Assembly (NCBI GenBank): GCA_002402465.1
Contig: DHFW01000040.1
Location: 1 to 64,000 of the forward strand
DNA: 64,000 nucleotides
Source of the DNA: Bacteroidales bacterium UBA4814
Lineage (GTDB): Bacteria; Bacteroidota; Bacteroidia; Bacteroidales; UBA7960
Reading direction: 5' to 3'
In this document: positions 50,381 through 59,949 of the stretch, in pieces
Numbering within the stretch: the stretch's first letter is position 1
How the letters are laid out: each line of letters begins with the position of its first letter
Position numbers and translations under genes: made by a program
Notes under the pieces: generated by a model
What the model saw: only the letters and a program-made list of their open reading frames with translations
The model's database searches: none
What the model was told of the DNA's origin: nothing

Positions 50381-52108
50381 ATGGATTTTCAGATAGCAGT
50401 TAACAACAGTTTAGTGGACGTGCGCGAGGGCGAAACCTTGCTCACGGCGCTTCGCCGCCAGGGCATTAAGGTGCCCACACTTTGCCACATGAACCGGTTC
50501 AGCCCCACCGGTGCCTGCCGCCTGTGCGTGGTGGAAGTGGAGGGCAAGCGCGACCTGATCACCTCTTGCAGCTACCCTGTTGAAAAGGGAATGAAGGTAT
50601 TTACCAACACTCAGCGGGTTATAAAGGCACGCAAGCTTATTGTAGAAATGCTACTCTCGAATCACCCCGACGACTGCCTGTACTGCGAGCGAAACGGCAA
50701 CTGCGAGCTTCAATGGCTGGCCGACGAGATGAATGTAAAGGAGCGCAAATTTTTTGCAAAGAAAAATCCCTATTTCCCCGACGGTTCGAGCACCAGCGTG
50801 TTTCGCGATCCGGCCAAGTGCGTGCTTTGCAGTCGCTGTGTGCGCATTTGTGAGGAAACCCAGCTGGTTACTGCCATCGACTTTATTTCGCGCGGCAACC
50901 AGATGCGCGTCAACAGCGCCTTTAACAAGGGGCTTAACGTTTCGAGCTGCATCAACTGCGGGCAATGCATCATGGTTTGTCCCACCGGCGCCCTAACAGA
51001 TATTTCACACATTGAAAAGGTGCAGGCCGCCATCGATAAAAAGAAAAAGGAAGTCTTGTTTTTCGTATCTCCCTCTGTTACGGCCTCTTTGGCTGAGCAT
51101 TACGGGCTGAAGCCAGAAAAGAACCTGGGTGAACTGATTTGTGCTGCTCTGAAAAAAATTGGGGCAGACAAGGTTTTTGACCTAGGCATGGCCTCCGATA
51201 TTAACATATTGGGCGAAGCAAAACAACTGGCACTGCGCATTAAAAACGGTGCCCAAGGCCCTTTGTTCTCTTCGTGCTGCCCGAGTTGGGTAAAGTATGT
51301 GGAAGAATTCCGACCCGAACTTATTCCTTCATTGGCCACGACAAAATCGCCCCAGCAAATCTTTGGCAAGCTTCTTAAAACCTGGTACACCAAACAGAGG
51401 AAGGTAATGCCCGACAGTTTATACAGTGTAGCGGTGATGCCTTGCGTGGGAAAAAAGTTTGAAGCCTCACGCGAGGAAATGACTCACAAGGGCATTTCGG
51501 AAGTGGATGCCGTACTGACCATTCGCGAGTTGATGAGAATGATTCGCACCAATGGTATTGATTTGCGAAACCTGGAGCCAGTTCCATTCGATGAGCCTTT
51601 CCAGGGCTGCAGTGCAGCAGCCTGGAAGCTGGGTTACGCTGGCGGAAAGGCCGAAGCTGTGGCCCAGGAACTGTTTGAAAGCATGAAAACCTCTGACAAA
51701 GAAACCTTTAAATTTATTATGCCTAAAAATATTGCCGGCCGCAGAGAGTCGAAGCTAACCATTGGGAAGAAAACCTTTGGATTTGCCTGGGTGAGTGGTA
51801 TTGAGAAGGCCAACAGCTACATAAATCAGCTCATCGACCAGGGCCGCACCGACATACACTATGTAGAGGTGATGGCCTGCCTGGAAGGTTGTGCCGGCGG
51901 TGGCGGTCAGCCCATTAACCGCCTTCCCGAAAAACCCCGCAACCGGAAGAAGATTTGCCAGGATATGGAAAAAATTAATCACTGGGCCAACGCATCTGAA
52001 AACTCATCCCTCGAAAAGCTAAACCGCAGCCTGAAAAACAGCCCCGACGTGGATAACCCTGAAACCTATTTCCACACGCATTTTCAACCGCGTGAGGTGT
52101 TGAAATAA
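50381..52108 (+). CDS. hydA: [FeFe] hydrogenase catalytic subunit HydA
   Basis: A 575-residue catalytic subunit. The N-terminal [2Fe-2S] domain uses Cys 35, 46, 49 and 63. A His-ligated cluster (HPDDCLYCERNGNCEL) and two 4Fe-4S ferredoxin motifs (CVLCSRCVRICEE, CINCGQCIMVCP) follow. All three H-cluster motifs are intact: SSCCPSW (proton-relay Cys 299, ligand Cys 300), MPCVGKKFE (Cys 355) and MACLEGCAGGGGQP (Cys 500, Cys 504). With HydB and HydC it should form the group A3 electron-bifurcating enzyme that couples NADH and reduced ferredoxin to H2. It lacks the additional C-terminal [2Fe-2S] domain of some HydA proteins. Confidence 0.96.
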   Translation: MDFQIAVNNSLVDVREGETLLTALRRQGIKVPTLCHMNRFSPTGACRLCVVEVEGKRDLITSCSYPVEKGMKVFTNTQRVIKARKLIVEMLLSNHPDDCLYCERNGNCELQWLADEMNVKERKFFAKKNPYFPDGSSTSVFRDPAKCVLCSRCVRICEETQLVTAIDFISRGNQMRVNSAFNKGLNVSSCINCGQCIMVCPTGALTDISHIEKVQAAIDKKKKEVLFFVSPSVTASLAEHYGLKPEKNLGELICAALKKIGADKVFDLGMASDINILGEAKQLALRIKNGAQGPLFSSCCPSWVKYVEEFRPELIPSLATTKSPQQIFGKLLKTWYTKQRKVMPDSLYSVAVMPCVGKKFEASREEMTHKGISEVDAVLTIRELMRMIRTNGIDLRNLEPVPFDEPFQGCSAAAWKLGYAGGKAEAVAQELFESMKTSDKETFKFIMPKNIAGRRESKLTIGKKTFGFAWVSGIEKANSYINQLIDQGRTDIHYVEVMACLEGCAGGGGQPINRLPEKPRNRKKICQDMEKINHWANASENSSLEKLNRSLKNSPDVDNPETYFHTHFQPREVLK

Positions 52109-52122
52109 GCAATACGCCCGTT

Positions 52123-54162
52123 ATGGAACAATCTGCACATAATCAGTTTATTTATACGGTAAAAGACCGTTGTAAGTTGTGCTATACCTGCGTAAGAGAG
52201 TGCCCGGCCAAAGCCATTAAAATAGTAAACGGGCAGGCCGAAATCATCCTTTCGCGATGTATTGTCTGCGGAAATTGCGTGAAAGTTTGCAGCCGCGATG
52301 CCAAAATGTTTTCTTTCGCCATTGATAAAGTAAAAAAACTGCTGCGTGAGGAGAAACAAGTGGCCGCCATTGTTGCACCCAGCATTGCAGCCGAGTTTAC
52401 CGACATCTCTGACTATCATGCTTTTGTGGGGATGATCAGGGCACTGGGCTTCACTTACGTGAACGAGGTTGCCTTTGGAGCCGAACTGGTGGCCAACAAA
52501 TACCAGGAGCTGCTGCAGAAAAACCCCGACCATTCGTATATCTCCACAAGCTGCCCCTCAATTGTGAGTTTTGTGGAAAAACACCACCCGCAAATCGTTG
52601 GGGCCCTGGCTCCGGTGGTGTCGCCCATGGTGGCCACCGCCATGGTGCTCAAAAAAATGCATGGCGACGACCTGAAGATTGTTTTCATCGGACCCTGTAT
52701 CGCCAAAAAAGGCGAAGCAGCCCGCGACCAGTTCAAGGGCCGCATCGACGAGGTCATTTCGTTTATTGAATTGCGCCGCATGTTCTCCGAAAAAGGCCTG
52801 ACTGAATTCAATGTTGAACCTTCTGACTTTGATCCGCCCATTGCAGGGAAGGGTGCAGTATTTCCCATTAGTGGCGGAATGCTTCAAACTGTCGACCTGG
52901 AAGAAGATTATATTAAAGGAGAGATTGTGGTGGCCGAGGGGCGCCAGGACATTATTGAGGTATTGCGCGAGTTCGAAGAAGGCTATCTCGAAGCCAAAAT
53001 GTTCGACTTGCTTTGCTGCAATGGCTGTATTAACGGCCCGGGAATGAGCCACAAACACCAGTTTTTCCACAAAAGAAAAAGCATCTCAAACTTTGCCAAA
53101 AGAAAATTTGACCAGTTGGATGTAGAAGAGTGGAAGCACAACATCGACACTTATTTGCAGCTCGACCTGAGTCGCACATTTCGCATCGACGATCAGCGCT
53201 TTCCCAACCCGCCCAGCAATGAAGATATAAAAAGGGTGCTTAAAAAGCTTGGCAAGGAAGTGGCCGAAGACGAACTCAACTGCGGAGCCTGCGGCTACGA
53301 CACCTGCCACGATCATGCAGCAGCTATACTGAAAGGCATTGCCGAAACCGAGATGTGCCTGCCCTACACCATCGACAAGCTGCACAAGTACATCAAAGAG
53401 CTCGACATTTCGAACAAAAAACTCGAATCGACCCGGGCCGCACTGAAGCAAAGCGAAAAACTCGCTTCCATGGGACAGCTTGCCGCAGGCATTGCCCACG
53501 AGGTGAACAACCCTTTAGGCGTGGTAATTATGTACAGCCACATTTTGCTTGATGAGGTCGACCCGGGTTCACCTATTTTCCGCGACCTGAAGCTGATTGT
53601 GGAGCAAGCCGACCGTTGCAAGAAAATTGTGGGCGGGCTACTCAACTTTGCCCGCAAAAGCAAGGTACTTATGAGCAAGGTTAATGTAAATCAGCTTATT
53701 AAGGATGGCCTCCGCACCATGGTGTTGCCGCCAAACATTAAACTAATGGTGCAGATACGCACCAAAGACCCCAATATCGAATGCGACCACGACCAAATGG
53801 TGCAGGTATTTGGAAACCTGTTTAAAAATGCCGCTGATGCCATGCCCGAGGGCGGAATACTTAAGGTTATTGTTGATGACAATTCGTCCACCGGTGAGGT
53901 CATTTTCGAAGTATCCGATACGGGTACCGGCATCTCGCCCGAAAATCAGGAACGCATGTTCGAGCCGTTTTTTACTACCAAGGAAAACGGGAAAGGAACA
54001 GGACTCGGGCTGCCCATTATTTACGGCATTGTGAAAATGCATCGCGGATCGATAAAAGTAGAAAGCAACAACGACCCCGGCAAAGGCGAAACCGGCACCA
54101 CATTTATCGTTACTGTTCCGCGAAAACCCCTGGAGGTGGAAGAAACACAAGCCATGGTCTAA
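52123..54162 (+). CDS. Sensory [FeFe]-hydrogenase/histidine kinase fusion
   Basis: 679 residues joining a hydrogenase-like sensor to a kinase. Two canonical ferredoxin motifs (CKLCYTCVRECP, CIVCGNCVKVC) come first, then the hydrogenase core: TSCPS with Ser 143 at the proton-relay position and ligand Cys 144, GPCIAKKGE (Cys 192), CCNGC (Cys 298 and Cys 302). All four cubane ligands remain. A CGACGYDTC 4Fe-4S domain follows. The NtrB-like kinase has His 459 (GIAHEVNNPLG), an N box (FKNAADAMPEGG) and a GKGTGLGLP G2 box. It lacks membrane helices. Loss of the proton-relay Cys with intact ligands fits an H2 or redox sensor, and the kinase passes the signal to nearby receivers. Confidence 0.92.
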   Translation: MEQSAHNQFIYTVKDRCKLCYTCVRECPAKAIKIVNGQAEIILSRCIVCGNCVKVCSRDAKMFSFAIDKVKKLLREEKQVAAIVAPSIAAEFTDISDYHAFVGMIRALGFTYVNEVAFGAELVANKYQELLQKNPDHSYISTSCPSIVSFVEKHHPQIVGALAPVVSPMVATAMVLKKMHGDDLKIVFIGPCIAKKGEAARDQFKGRIDEVISFIELRRMFSEKGLTEFNVEPSDFDPPIAGKGAVFPISGGMLQTVDLEEDYIKGEIVVAEGRQDIIEVLREFEEGYLEAKMFDLLCCNGCINGPGMSHKHQFFHKRKSISNFAKRKFDQLDVEEWKHNIDTYLQLDLSRTFRIDDQRFPNPPSNEDIKRVLKKLGKEVAEDELNCGACGYDTCHDHAAAILKGIAETEMCLPYTIDKLHKYIKELDISNKKLESTRAALKQSEKLASMGQLAAGIAHEVNNPLGVVIMYSHILLDEVDPGSPIFRDLKLIVEQADRCKKIVGGLLNFARKSKVLMSKVNVNQLIKDGLRTMVLPPNIKLMVQIRTKDPNIECDHDQMVQVFGNLFKNAADAMPEGGILKVIVDDNSSTGEVIFEVSDTGTGISPENQERMFEPFFTTKENGKGTGLGLPIIYGIVKMHRGSIKVESNNDPGKGETGTTFIVTVPRKPLEVEETQAMV

Positions 54163-54181
54163 TTATTAAAATACGTTTGAC

Positions 54182-54580
54182 ATGCTAAAAAAAGAAAAGA
54201 AAACCATTCTGATTGTTGATGATGATTCGGATTACCTTTTTCAAATGAAAAGTGCCATACAGGATATGGGCTTTGAGGTAATCCAGGCCGAAACCCAAAA
54301 AGAAGCAGAAAGTATTATTGAACGCACCCGGCCCGACCTGGCCATCCTCGACTTGATGATGGAAAGCCACGACACTGGATTTATCCTTTGTCATAAAATC
54401 AAAAACAAGTATCCCGAGGTGCCCATCATCATTGCCTCTGCCGTTACGGCCGAAACAGGAATGATATTCGATGTAAACACCCAGGAAGACCAGGACTGGA
54501 TCAAGGCCGACCTTTTTCTGGATAAAGGCATAAGGCTCGACCAATTGCACAAAGAGATTAATAAGCTTTTGAAACTTTAG
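54182..54580 (+). CDS. Stand-alone receiver domain protein
   Basis: A 132-residue single receiver: acidic pair IVDDDSDYLF, phosphoacceptor in LAILDLMMES (Asp about 56), the Ser/Thr position in IIIASAVTAE and the conserved Lys in LFLDKGI. No output domain is attached. It follows the sensory hydrogenase-kinase by 19 bp and precedes a receiver-kinase by 2 bp. It most likely serves as phosphate shuttle or sink in a relay between them. Confidence 0.9.
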   Translation: MLKKEKKTILIVDDDSDYLFQMKSAIQDMGFEVIQAETQKEAESIIERTRPDLAILDLMMESHDTGFILCHKIKNKYPEVPIIIASAVTAETGMIFDVNTQEDQDWIKADLFLDKGIRLDQLHKEINKLLKL

Positions 54581-54582
54581 TT

Positions 54583-55710
54583 ATGGGAAAACTCAGGCTA
54601 CTGGTCGTCGACGATGAGCCAGGCATTAGAAGCGGTGTGCTGCGCATACTCGAAAACTTTTCGGTGAGCTATCCTTTTATGGACGAAGATTTCGACTTCG
54701 ATGTAGTGGAGGCACCCACCGGCGAAGACGCCATAGACCTGCTTACCAAGCACGATTTCGACATTGTGTTGCTCGACAACAAACTGCCCGGCATACAAGG
54801 CATTGAGGTGCTTGAGTATATTAACAACAAGCAGCTCGACGTGGTAGTGGTTATGATCACCTCCTACGCTTCGCTCGATTTGGCTGTAAAGGCTACCCGC
54901 AAAGGAGCCTATGATTTTGTGCCAAAGCCCTTTACGCCCAAAGAATTGCGCGCCACCATCGAAACCATTACCAAACAGCTTTTCCTGCGCCGCATGACAC
55001 AAAAACTCAATGTGGAAGGCAGGCAAATCCGTTTTCAGTTTCTCTCGGTGCTTTCGCACGAACTTAAGGCCCCCCTTAATGCCATTGAAGGCTACTTGAA
55101 AATGATGCAGGAGAAAAAGTTGGGCGAATATATTGCCGATTACATGGAAATAATCGATCGTTCGCTTTTCAGGGTGCAGGGTATGCGAAACCTCATTCTC
55201 GATATGCTCGATTTTACGCGTATTGAGTCGGGCAAAAAATCCAGAAATATAGAATCTATAATGTTATGCGAAATTGCCCAGCAGTGCATCGACTCTTTTC
55301 AGCCCCTTAGCATACAAAAAGGCATTGATATTTACCTGAATTGCGGCGCAAAACTACCCATAAAAGCCGACCGCAAGGAAATTGAAATTGTGTTGAATAA
55401 CCTGATAAGCAATGCCATAAAATACAACAAGGAAGGTGGCCGTGTCGACCTGAGCCTGGGTATAGAAGGAAACCATGCAGTCATAAGGGTAGATGACACC
55501 GGCATTGGCATGAAAGCCGAAGATGTGGATAAACTTTTCGAAGATTTTGTGCGCATTAAAACCGAAGAAACCAAAAATATTAGCGGAAGCGGGCTTGGAC
55601 TTTCCATAGTAAAGAAAATCCTCGACATGTACGAGGCCCGGATCATGGTAGAAAGCACCCCGGGACAAGGCAGCAGCTTCATTGTTTATTTCCCATTGGA
55701 TAACCAATAA
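54583..55710 (+). CDS. Receiver-histidine kinase hybrid
   Basis: A 375-residue soluble protein with an N-terminal receiver (VVDDEPGIRSG; phosphoacceptor in VLLDNKLPG; PKPFTPKEL) and a C-terminal kinase (H box FLSVLSHELKAPLNAIEG, N box LNNLISNAIKYNKEGG, G1 VDDTGIGM, G2 GSGLGLSIVKK). Such receiver-first kinases usually respond to phosphorylation by another kinase. It is encoded between the lone receiver and rex. No DNA-binding response regulator is encoded in the cluster. Confidence 0.92.
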   Translation: MGKLRLLVVDDEPGIRSGVLRILENFSVSYPFMDEDFDFDVVEAPTGEDAIDLLTKHDFDIVLLDNKLPGIQGIEVLEYINNKQLDVVVVMITSYASLDLAVKATRKGAYDFVPKPFTPKELRATIETITKQLFLRRMTQKLNVEGRQIRFQFLSVLSHELKAPLNAIEGYLKMMQEKKLGEYIADYMEIIDRSLFRVQGMRNLILDMLDFTRIESGKKSRNIESIMLCEIAQQCIDSFQPLSIQKGIDIYLNCGAKLPIKADRKEIEIVLNNLISNAIKYNKEGGRVDLSLGIEGNHAVIRVDDTGIGMKAEDVDKLFEDFVRIKTEETKNISGSGLGLSIVKKILDMYEARIMVESTPGQGSSFIVYFPLDNQ

Positions 55711-55725
55711 AACATTCAAAGTACT

Positions 55726-56355
55726 ATGCCAAACAAAAAAAATGAAGATTTACCGGGCAAAACCGTTGAAAGACTTAGCCAGTACCGCCGTTTGCTGTTT
55801 AACAGTCTGCAGGAGGGTAAAACCAATATATACTCGCACGAGCTAGCCCGACTAATGAACCTCACCCCAGTGCAGGTGCGACGCGACCTCATGCTAATAG
55901 GCTATTCGGGAAGCCAAAGTAAAGGATATATTATTAAAGACCTGGTTAACCTTATCGGAAAAATCATCGACAGCGACACGGGTCAGCGCATTGCCATTGT
56001 GGGCATGGGTAACCTGGGTCGTGCCATTACCAGCTATTTTCTTGGAAAACGTGAAAAACTGTCTATCGTGGCTGCTTTCGACAACGACCCCCAGAAAACC
56101 GACCGAATAATTGCCGGAGTGCCTTGCCATCATATAAACAAGCTCAAGGAAATCGTACCGGCCGAGAGTATCAGCATAGCAGTGCTAACGGTGGCTCCCG
56201 AAGCCACCTACGAAGTAGCAAAGCAACTGCTGGAAGCTGGCATAAAGGGCATACTCAACTACACTTCGGTACCCCTAACCGTGCCCGAGGGCGTGCATCT
56301 CGAAGAGTACGATATTATTACCTCGCTTGAAAAACTGGCATTTCATGTAAAATAA
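55726..56355 (+). CDS. rex: Redox-sensing transcriptional repressor Rex
   Basis: A 209-residue repressor of normal length. The N-terminal winged helix has LSQYRRLLFNSLQEGKTNIY, then SHELARLMNLTPVQVRRDL. The Rossmann domain has IAIVGMGNLGRAI and AAFDNDPQKT, and a C-terminal swap helix (EEYDIITSLEKLAFHV). Rex leaves DNA when NADH is high and so turns on NADH-consuming fermentative genes. Its place in the hydrogenase operon and the Rex-like box before hydC suggest self-regulation. Confidence 0.96.
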   Translation: MPNKKNEDLPGKTVERLSQYRRLLFNSLQEGKTNIYSHELARLMNLTPVQVRRDLMLIGYSGSQSKGYIIKDLVNLIGKIIDSDTGQRIAIVGMGNLGRAITSYFLGKREKLSIVAAFDNDPQKTDRIIAGVPCHHINKLKEIVPAESISIAVLTVAPEATYEVAKQLLEAGIKGILNYTSVPLTVPEGVHLEEYDIITSLEKLAFHVK

Positions 56356-56398
56356 TAGGCGTAAACCCGGAAACTGCAATGCTTAAAAAATTAAAATA

Positions 56399-57319
56399 AT
56401 GAAGGTATTTCACGACACGGCCCAGGCGGCAGGCAGAATCAGAAATGCTGTGGTTACCACCGGATCGTTCGATGGGGTGCATATCGGGCACAAGGTCATC
56501 ATTAATCGCCTCAACCAGATTGCCCGCGAAATTGACGGAGAATCGGTGCTGATTACTTTTCATCCACATCCCCGCAAGGTGCTTTATCCGGAACAAACCG
56601 ACCTGAAGCTGATCAACTCTCAGGAAGAAAAAATTGAGTTGCTCCGAAAGGCAGGTTTACAGAACCTGATCATAGTGCCCTTTTCCATCGAATTCTCCAA
56701 AACCAGTTCACACGACTTCATAAGCAAAATACTGGTGGGGCAGTTGCAAGCAAAAGTAGTGGTGGTTGGCCACAACCACCATTTCGGGCACAACCGCCAG
56801 GGCGATTACGAATACCTGCACCAGCTTGCCTCCGAGCTGGGCTTTTCTGTGGAAGAAATTCCGCTTCAGGATATTGAAAACGAAACCGTTAGCTCCACTA
56901 AGATACGAAAGGCCCTGTTTGAAGGCAACATCCAGAGGGCCAATGCCTACCTCGATCACCAGTATATCATTAGCGGAAACCTGAAGCAAAACAGCCATAA
57001 ACTGGTTTCGGAAGAGATTCCCTTTTATACCATCGAAATTACCGAAGAAGAAAAGTTGGTGCCACCACCCGGGGTGTATGCCACCAACCTGTTTTTTGAA
57101 GGCAAATGGTTTAAGTCGGTCACGTTTGTGACCGGCAGCAATACCCCAAACCAGCAAGTGGCCTCACACCTTATTTACGACCGGATAAATCTACACGAAA
57201 AAAAAGGCACCCTCTATTTTTACAAAAAGGTAATGAATTTACCCCTTTCGGGCAATGGCAGCATTGACCCCGATTATTTTGAAGAAGCAAAAGAAAGGGT
57301 GAAGGACCTCATTTACTAA
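56399..57319 (+). CDS. ribF: Bifunctional riboflavin kinase/FAD synthetase
   Basis: A 306-residue enzyme that makes FMN and FAD. The N-terminal adenylyltransferase domain has TTGSFDGVHIGHKVIINRL, FHPHPRKVLYP and the VVVGHNHHFGHNRQGDYEYL loop; SSTKIRKALFEGNIQRAN ends it. The C-terminal flavokinase domain has PPPGVYATNLFFEGKW and GTLYFYKKV. Its place after rex fits the demand of HydB for FMN. The 43-bp gap from rex has no terminator. Confidence 0.94.
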   Translation: MKVFHDTAQAAGRIRNAVVTTGSFDGVHIGHKVIINRLNQIAREIDGESVLITFHPHPRKVLYPEQTDLKLINSQEEKIELLRKAGLQNLIIVPFSIEFSKTSSHDFISKILVGQLQAKVVVVGHNHHFGHNRQGDYEYLHQLASELGFSVEEIPLQDIENETVSSTKIRKALFEGNIQRANAYLDHQYIISGNLKQNSHKLVSEEIPFYTIEITEEEKLVPPPGVYATNLFFEGKWFKSVTFVTGSNTPNQQVASHLIYDRINLHEKKGTLYFYKKVMNLPLSGNGSIDPDYFEEAKERVKDLIY

Positions 57320-57329
57320 AACAGACCCT

Positions 57330-58109
57330 ATGGCCACAAAAACGCCTATGACCATAACTTTTCTCGGAACCGGAACCTCTACCGGGGTGCCCGTAGTGGC
57401 CTGCAACTGCGAGGTGTGTCGCAGCACCGACCAACGCGATACCCGGCTGAGGACCTCTGTCATGGTAGACGTTGGAGGCCATAAACTTATTATCGACTGC
57501 GGCCCCGACTTCCGCTACCAGATGATACGTGAAAAAGTAGAAGACATTTCGGCCATTCTTTTTACCCATGGCCACCGCGACCACATTGCAGGCATCGATG
57601 ATGTGAGGGCATTCAATTATGTGCTCAATAAAACCGTTGACATATACGCCAGCCAGGAAGTGATCAACTCCATAAACAAGGAATTTCCCTATATCCTTAC
57701 CGAAAAAAGATTCTTTGGCGCCCCGCAGTTAAACTTCAACGTCATTGAAAACCAAGCTTTTGCCGTAAACGGAATCAATATTCAACCAGTGGAAGTTATG
57801 CACCACAAACTCAGTGTTTTCGGTTTCAGGATTAGTGGTTTCACCTACATAACCGATGCCAGCTTTATTTCAGAAACAGAAAAGCCAAAAGCCATAGGTT
57901 CGGACATCCTGGTGGTGAATGCCCTGCGAAAATCAAAGCACATCTCTCATTTTTCGCTCGATGAAGCTTTAGAACTGATCAGGGAGTTAAAACCTGGCAA
58001 GGCTTACATTACCCATTTGAGCCATTTTATCGGACTGCACCAGCAAATACAGGAGAGCCTGCCACCCAACGTGTTCCTGGCTTACGACGGCCTGAAACTG
58101 GAACTGTAA
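57330..58109 (+). CDS. MBL-fold metallohydrolase (PhnP-like)
   Basis: A 259-residue metallo-beta-lactamase-fold enzyme. It begins with ITFLGTGTSTGVPVVACNCE and CRSTDQRDTRLRTS, the style of the PhnP/lipoyltransferase-associated group. The metal motif is FTHGHRDHIAGIDDVRAF; later His and Asp ligands occur in VEVMHHKLSVFG, YITDASFIS and ITHLSHFIG. PhnP cleaves cyclic phosphodiesters, and other members are uncharacterised. It is the last gene of the hyd operon (10 bp after ribF). A link to the hydrogenase is not evident. Confidence 0.85.
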   Translation: MATKTPMTITFLGTGTSTGVPVVACNCEVCRSTDQRDTRLRTSVMVDVGGHKLIIDCGPDFRYQMIREKVEDISAILFTHGHRDHIAGIDDVRAFNYVLNKTVDIYASQEVINSINKEFPYILTEKRFFGAPQLNFNVIENQAFAVNGINIQPVEVMHHKLSVFGFRISGFTYITDASFISETEKPKAIGSDILVVNALRKSKHISHFSLDEALELIRELKPGKAYITHLSHFIGLHQQIQESLPPNVFLAYDGLKLEL

Positions 58110-58194
58110 AAAAAGCATTTTAGGTATTCGTGGTATTTAAATCTTTATTTGCAAAAATTACCTATTCAATCATCTTTTCCACTTAAAGTTTCAG

Positions 58195-58202
58195 TAAATT
58201 TG
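58195..58202 (+). promoter_or_regulatory. Candidate -7 promoter element of hydG
   Basis: TAAATTTG fits TAnnTTTG, 24 bp upstream of the hydG start, in the 117-bp gap after the MBL gene. It suggests a separate transcription unit for hydG and its followers. Confidence 0.45.
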
Positions 58203-58226
58203 CAGAAACTATAAGACTTTCCTGAC

Positions 58227-59657
58227 ATGATATACCATCCTGAAAAATACCGGATAAAGGATGAGCGAATGAAACCGTTTATAAATCCCGATGAAATCTG
58301 GGACTATATAAACAACACCAAAACTGACAAACAGCGCGTTCGTGAGGTCATTCAGGCTTCACTGAATAAAAAGCGCCTTTCGCTCGAAGAAACGGCTGTG
58401 CTACTCAATGCCACCGATGCTGACCTCATCGAGGAGATCAAGGAAGGTGCCAGGCAGCTTAAAGAAAAAGTTTATGGCGAGCGCATTGTACTATTTGCCC
58501 CCCTTTATGTGGGCGACCTTTGCACAAACAATTGCCAGTATTGCGGTTTCCGCTCCACCAATAAAGACGTAAAACGCATCACCCTGAGCCACGACGACCT
58601 GGTGAATGAAACCCTGGCCCTGATTGACCAGGGACATAAGCGCCTGATACTGGTGTATGGGGAGCACCCGAAATACTCTGCCGATTTTATTGCCGAGACC
58701 GTGCGCATTGTTTATACGGTGAAGCACGATAAAGGCGAGATTCGCCGCGTGAACATCAATGCGGCTCCTTTTGACATCCCAGGTTTCCGCACCATAAAAG
58801 ATGCCGGCATTGGCACTTTCCAGATTTTCCAGGAAACCTATCACGAGCCCACCTATGCCAAGGTGCATCTGGGAGGAGTAAAACGCAATTACGAGTGGCG
58901 CCTCACTTCCCTCGACCGCGCCCAGGAGGCCGGAATTGACGATGTGGGCATCGGCGCCCTTTTCGGATTATACGACTGGCGCTTCGAGGTCATGGGTCTG
59001 GTAAGGCATGTGAACCACTTCGAAGCCGTTTACAACGTGGGACCGCACACCATTTCTTTTCCAAGAATTCAAAATGCGCTTTCGCTAAATATCGACAGGG
59101 ATCACCTGGTGACAGATGAAGAATTTGTGCGACTGGTGGCCATACTGCGCCTGGCAGTGCCTTATACAGGCATGATCCTTACTGCCCGCGAACCCGCACA
59201 TACCCGCGACCAGGTGCTGCGATTCGGCGTATCGCAAATCGATGGCGGTACCAACCTGGAGTTGGGAGGCTATTCAAAAGGCAAAAAAGAAGGCGACCAA
59301 GACCTGAGCATGGAGCAGTTTCAAATCAATGACACCCGCTCGCTCAATGAGATCATGGACGAGCTGATCCGTACGGGCTACATTCCTTCGTTTTGCACGG
59401 CTTGCTATCGACTTGGACGCACCGGCGAGCACTTCATGGAATTCAGCGTGCCTGGGTTTATCAAACGATTTTGCTCACCCAATGCGCTGCTCACCCTGGC
59501 CGAATACCTCGAAGATTATGCTCCTGCCGAAACCAAAGAAGCTGGGTACAAGCTGATTGACCAGAAAATTGAAGAACTGGCCAAAACCACCAAGGTGGAA
59601 AGCCTGAAAGAAAAACTCAGCCAGGTGAGGGCCGGAAAAAGAGATCTGTATTTCTAA
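58227..59657 (+). CDS. hydG: [FeFe] hydrogenase maturase HydG (radical SAM)
   Basis: A 476-residue radical SAM enzyme that splits tyrosine to give the CO and CN ligands of the H-cluster. The SAM cluster motif is CTNNCQYC (Cys 99, 103, 106). The TIM barrel includes YGEHPKYSADFI, GTFQIFQETYHEPTYAKVH and EAGIDDVGIGALFGLYDW. The C-terminal auxiliary cluster binds through FCTACYRLGRTGEHFM plus a third Cys (KRFCSPNAL). All are intact. HydE and HydF, needed for full maturation, are not in this window. Confidence 0.95.
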   Translation: MIYHPEKYRIKDERMKPFINPDEIWDYINNTKTDKQRVREVIQASLNKKRLSLEETAVLLNATDADLIEEIKEGARQLKEKVYGERIVLFAPLYVGDLCTNNCQYCGFRSTNKDVKRITLSHDDLVNETLALIDQGHKRLILVYGEHPKYSADFIAETVRIVYTVKHDKGEIRRVNINAAPFDIPGFRTIKDAGIGTFQIFQETYHEPTYAKVHLGGVKRNYEWRLTSLDRAQEAGIDDVGIGALFGLYDWRFEVMGLVRHVNHFEAVYNVGPHTISFPRIQNALSLNIDRDHLVTDEEFVRLVAILRLAVPYTGMILTAREPAHTRDQVLRFGVSQIDGGTNLELGGYSKGKKEGDQDLSMEQFQINDTRSLNEIMDELIRTGYIPSFCTACYRLGRTGEHFMEFSVPGFIKRFCSPNALLTLAEYLEDYAPAETKEAGYKLIDQKIEELAKTTKVESLKEKLSQVRAGKRDLYF

Positions 59658-59672
59658 AATAAAACAAGAGAT

Positions 59673-59939
59673 ATGAAGCACACCATGGTTTTAGGAATTC
59701 TGGTTTTTGACCGCATTAAGGAGGCTGGCAAAACCCAAAAAGTTTTGTCGAAGCATGCCTCCCTCATACGCACCCGCCTGGGTTTTCATGAACTCTCAGA
59801 GGCAGTGTGCAGCCGATTGGGAACCATTTTGTTGGTGCTCGAAGGTCAACCTGAAAGCTGGGAAGAATTTGAAAAAGACCTGGCCGAAATCGGCGGCATA
59901 GAAATACAAAAAATGAAGTTCGATCATTTGTTTAAATAA
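59673..59939 (+). CDS. TM1266-type putative hydrogenase-system regulator (first copy)
   Basis: An 88-residue protein of the ACT-like TM1266 family, which is found with [FeFe]-hydrogenase genes and described as an iron-only hydrogenase system putative regulator. The beta-alpha-beta pattern is visible: VLGILVFDRIKEAGKTQKVL, LSKHASLIRTRLGFHE, CSRLGTILLVLEGQ and IGGIEIQKMKFDHLF. It follows hydG by 15 bp and precedes a second copy by 10 bp. The molecular role is unknown. Confidence 0.82.
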   Translation: MKHTMVLGILVFDRIKEAGKTQKVLSKHASLIRTRLGFHELSEAVCSRLGTILLVLEGQPESWEEFEKDLAEIGGIEIQKMKFDHLFK

Positions 59940-59949
59940 ACACAATAAA

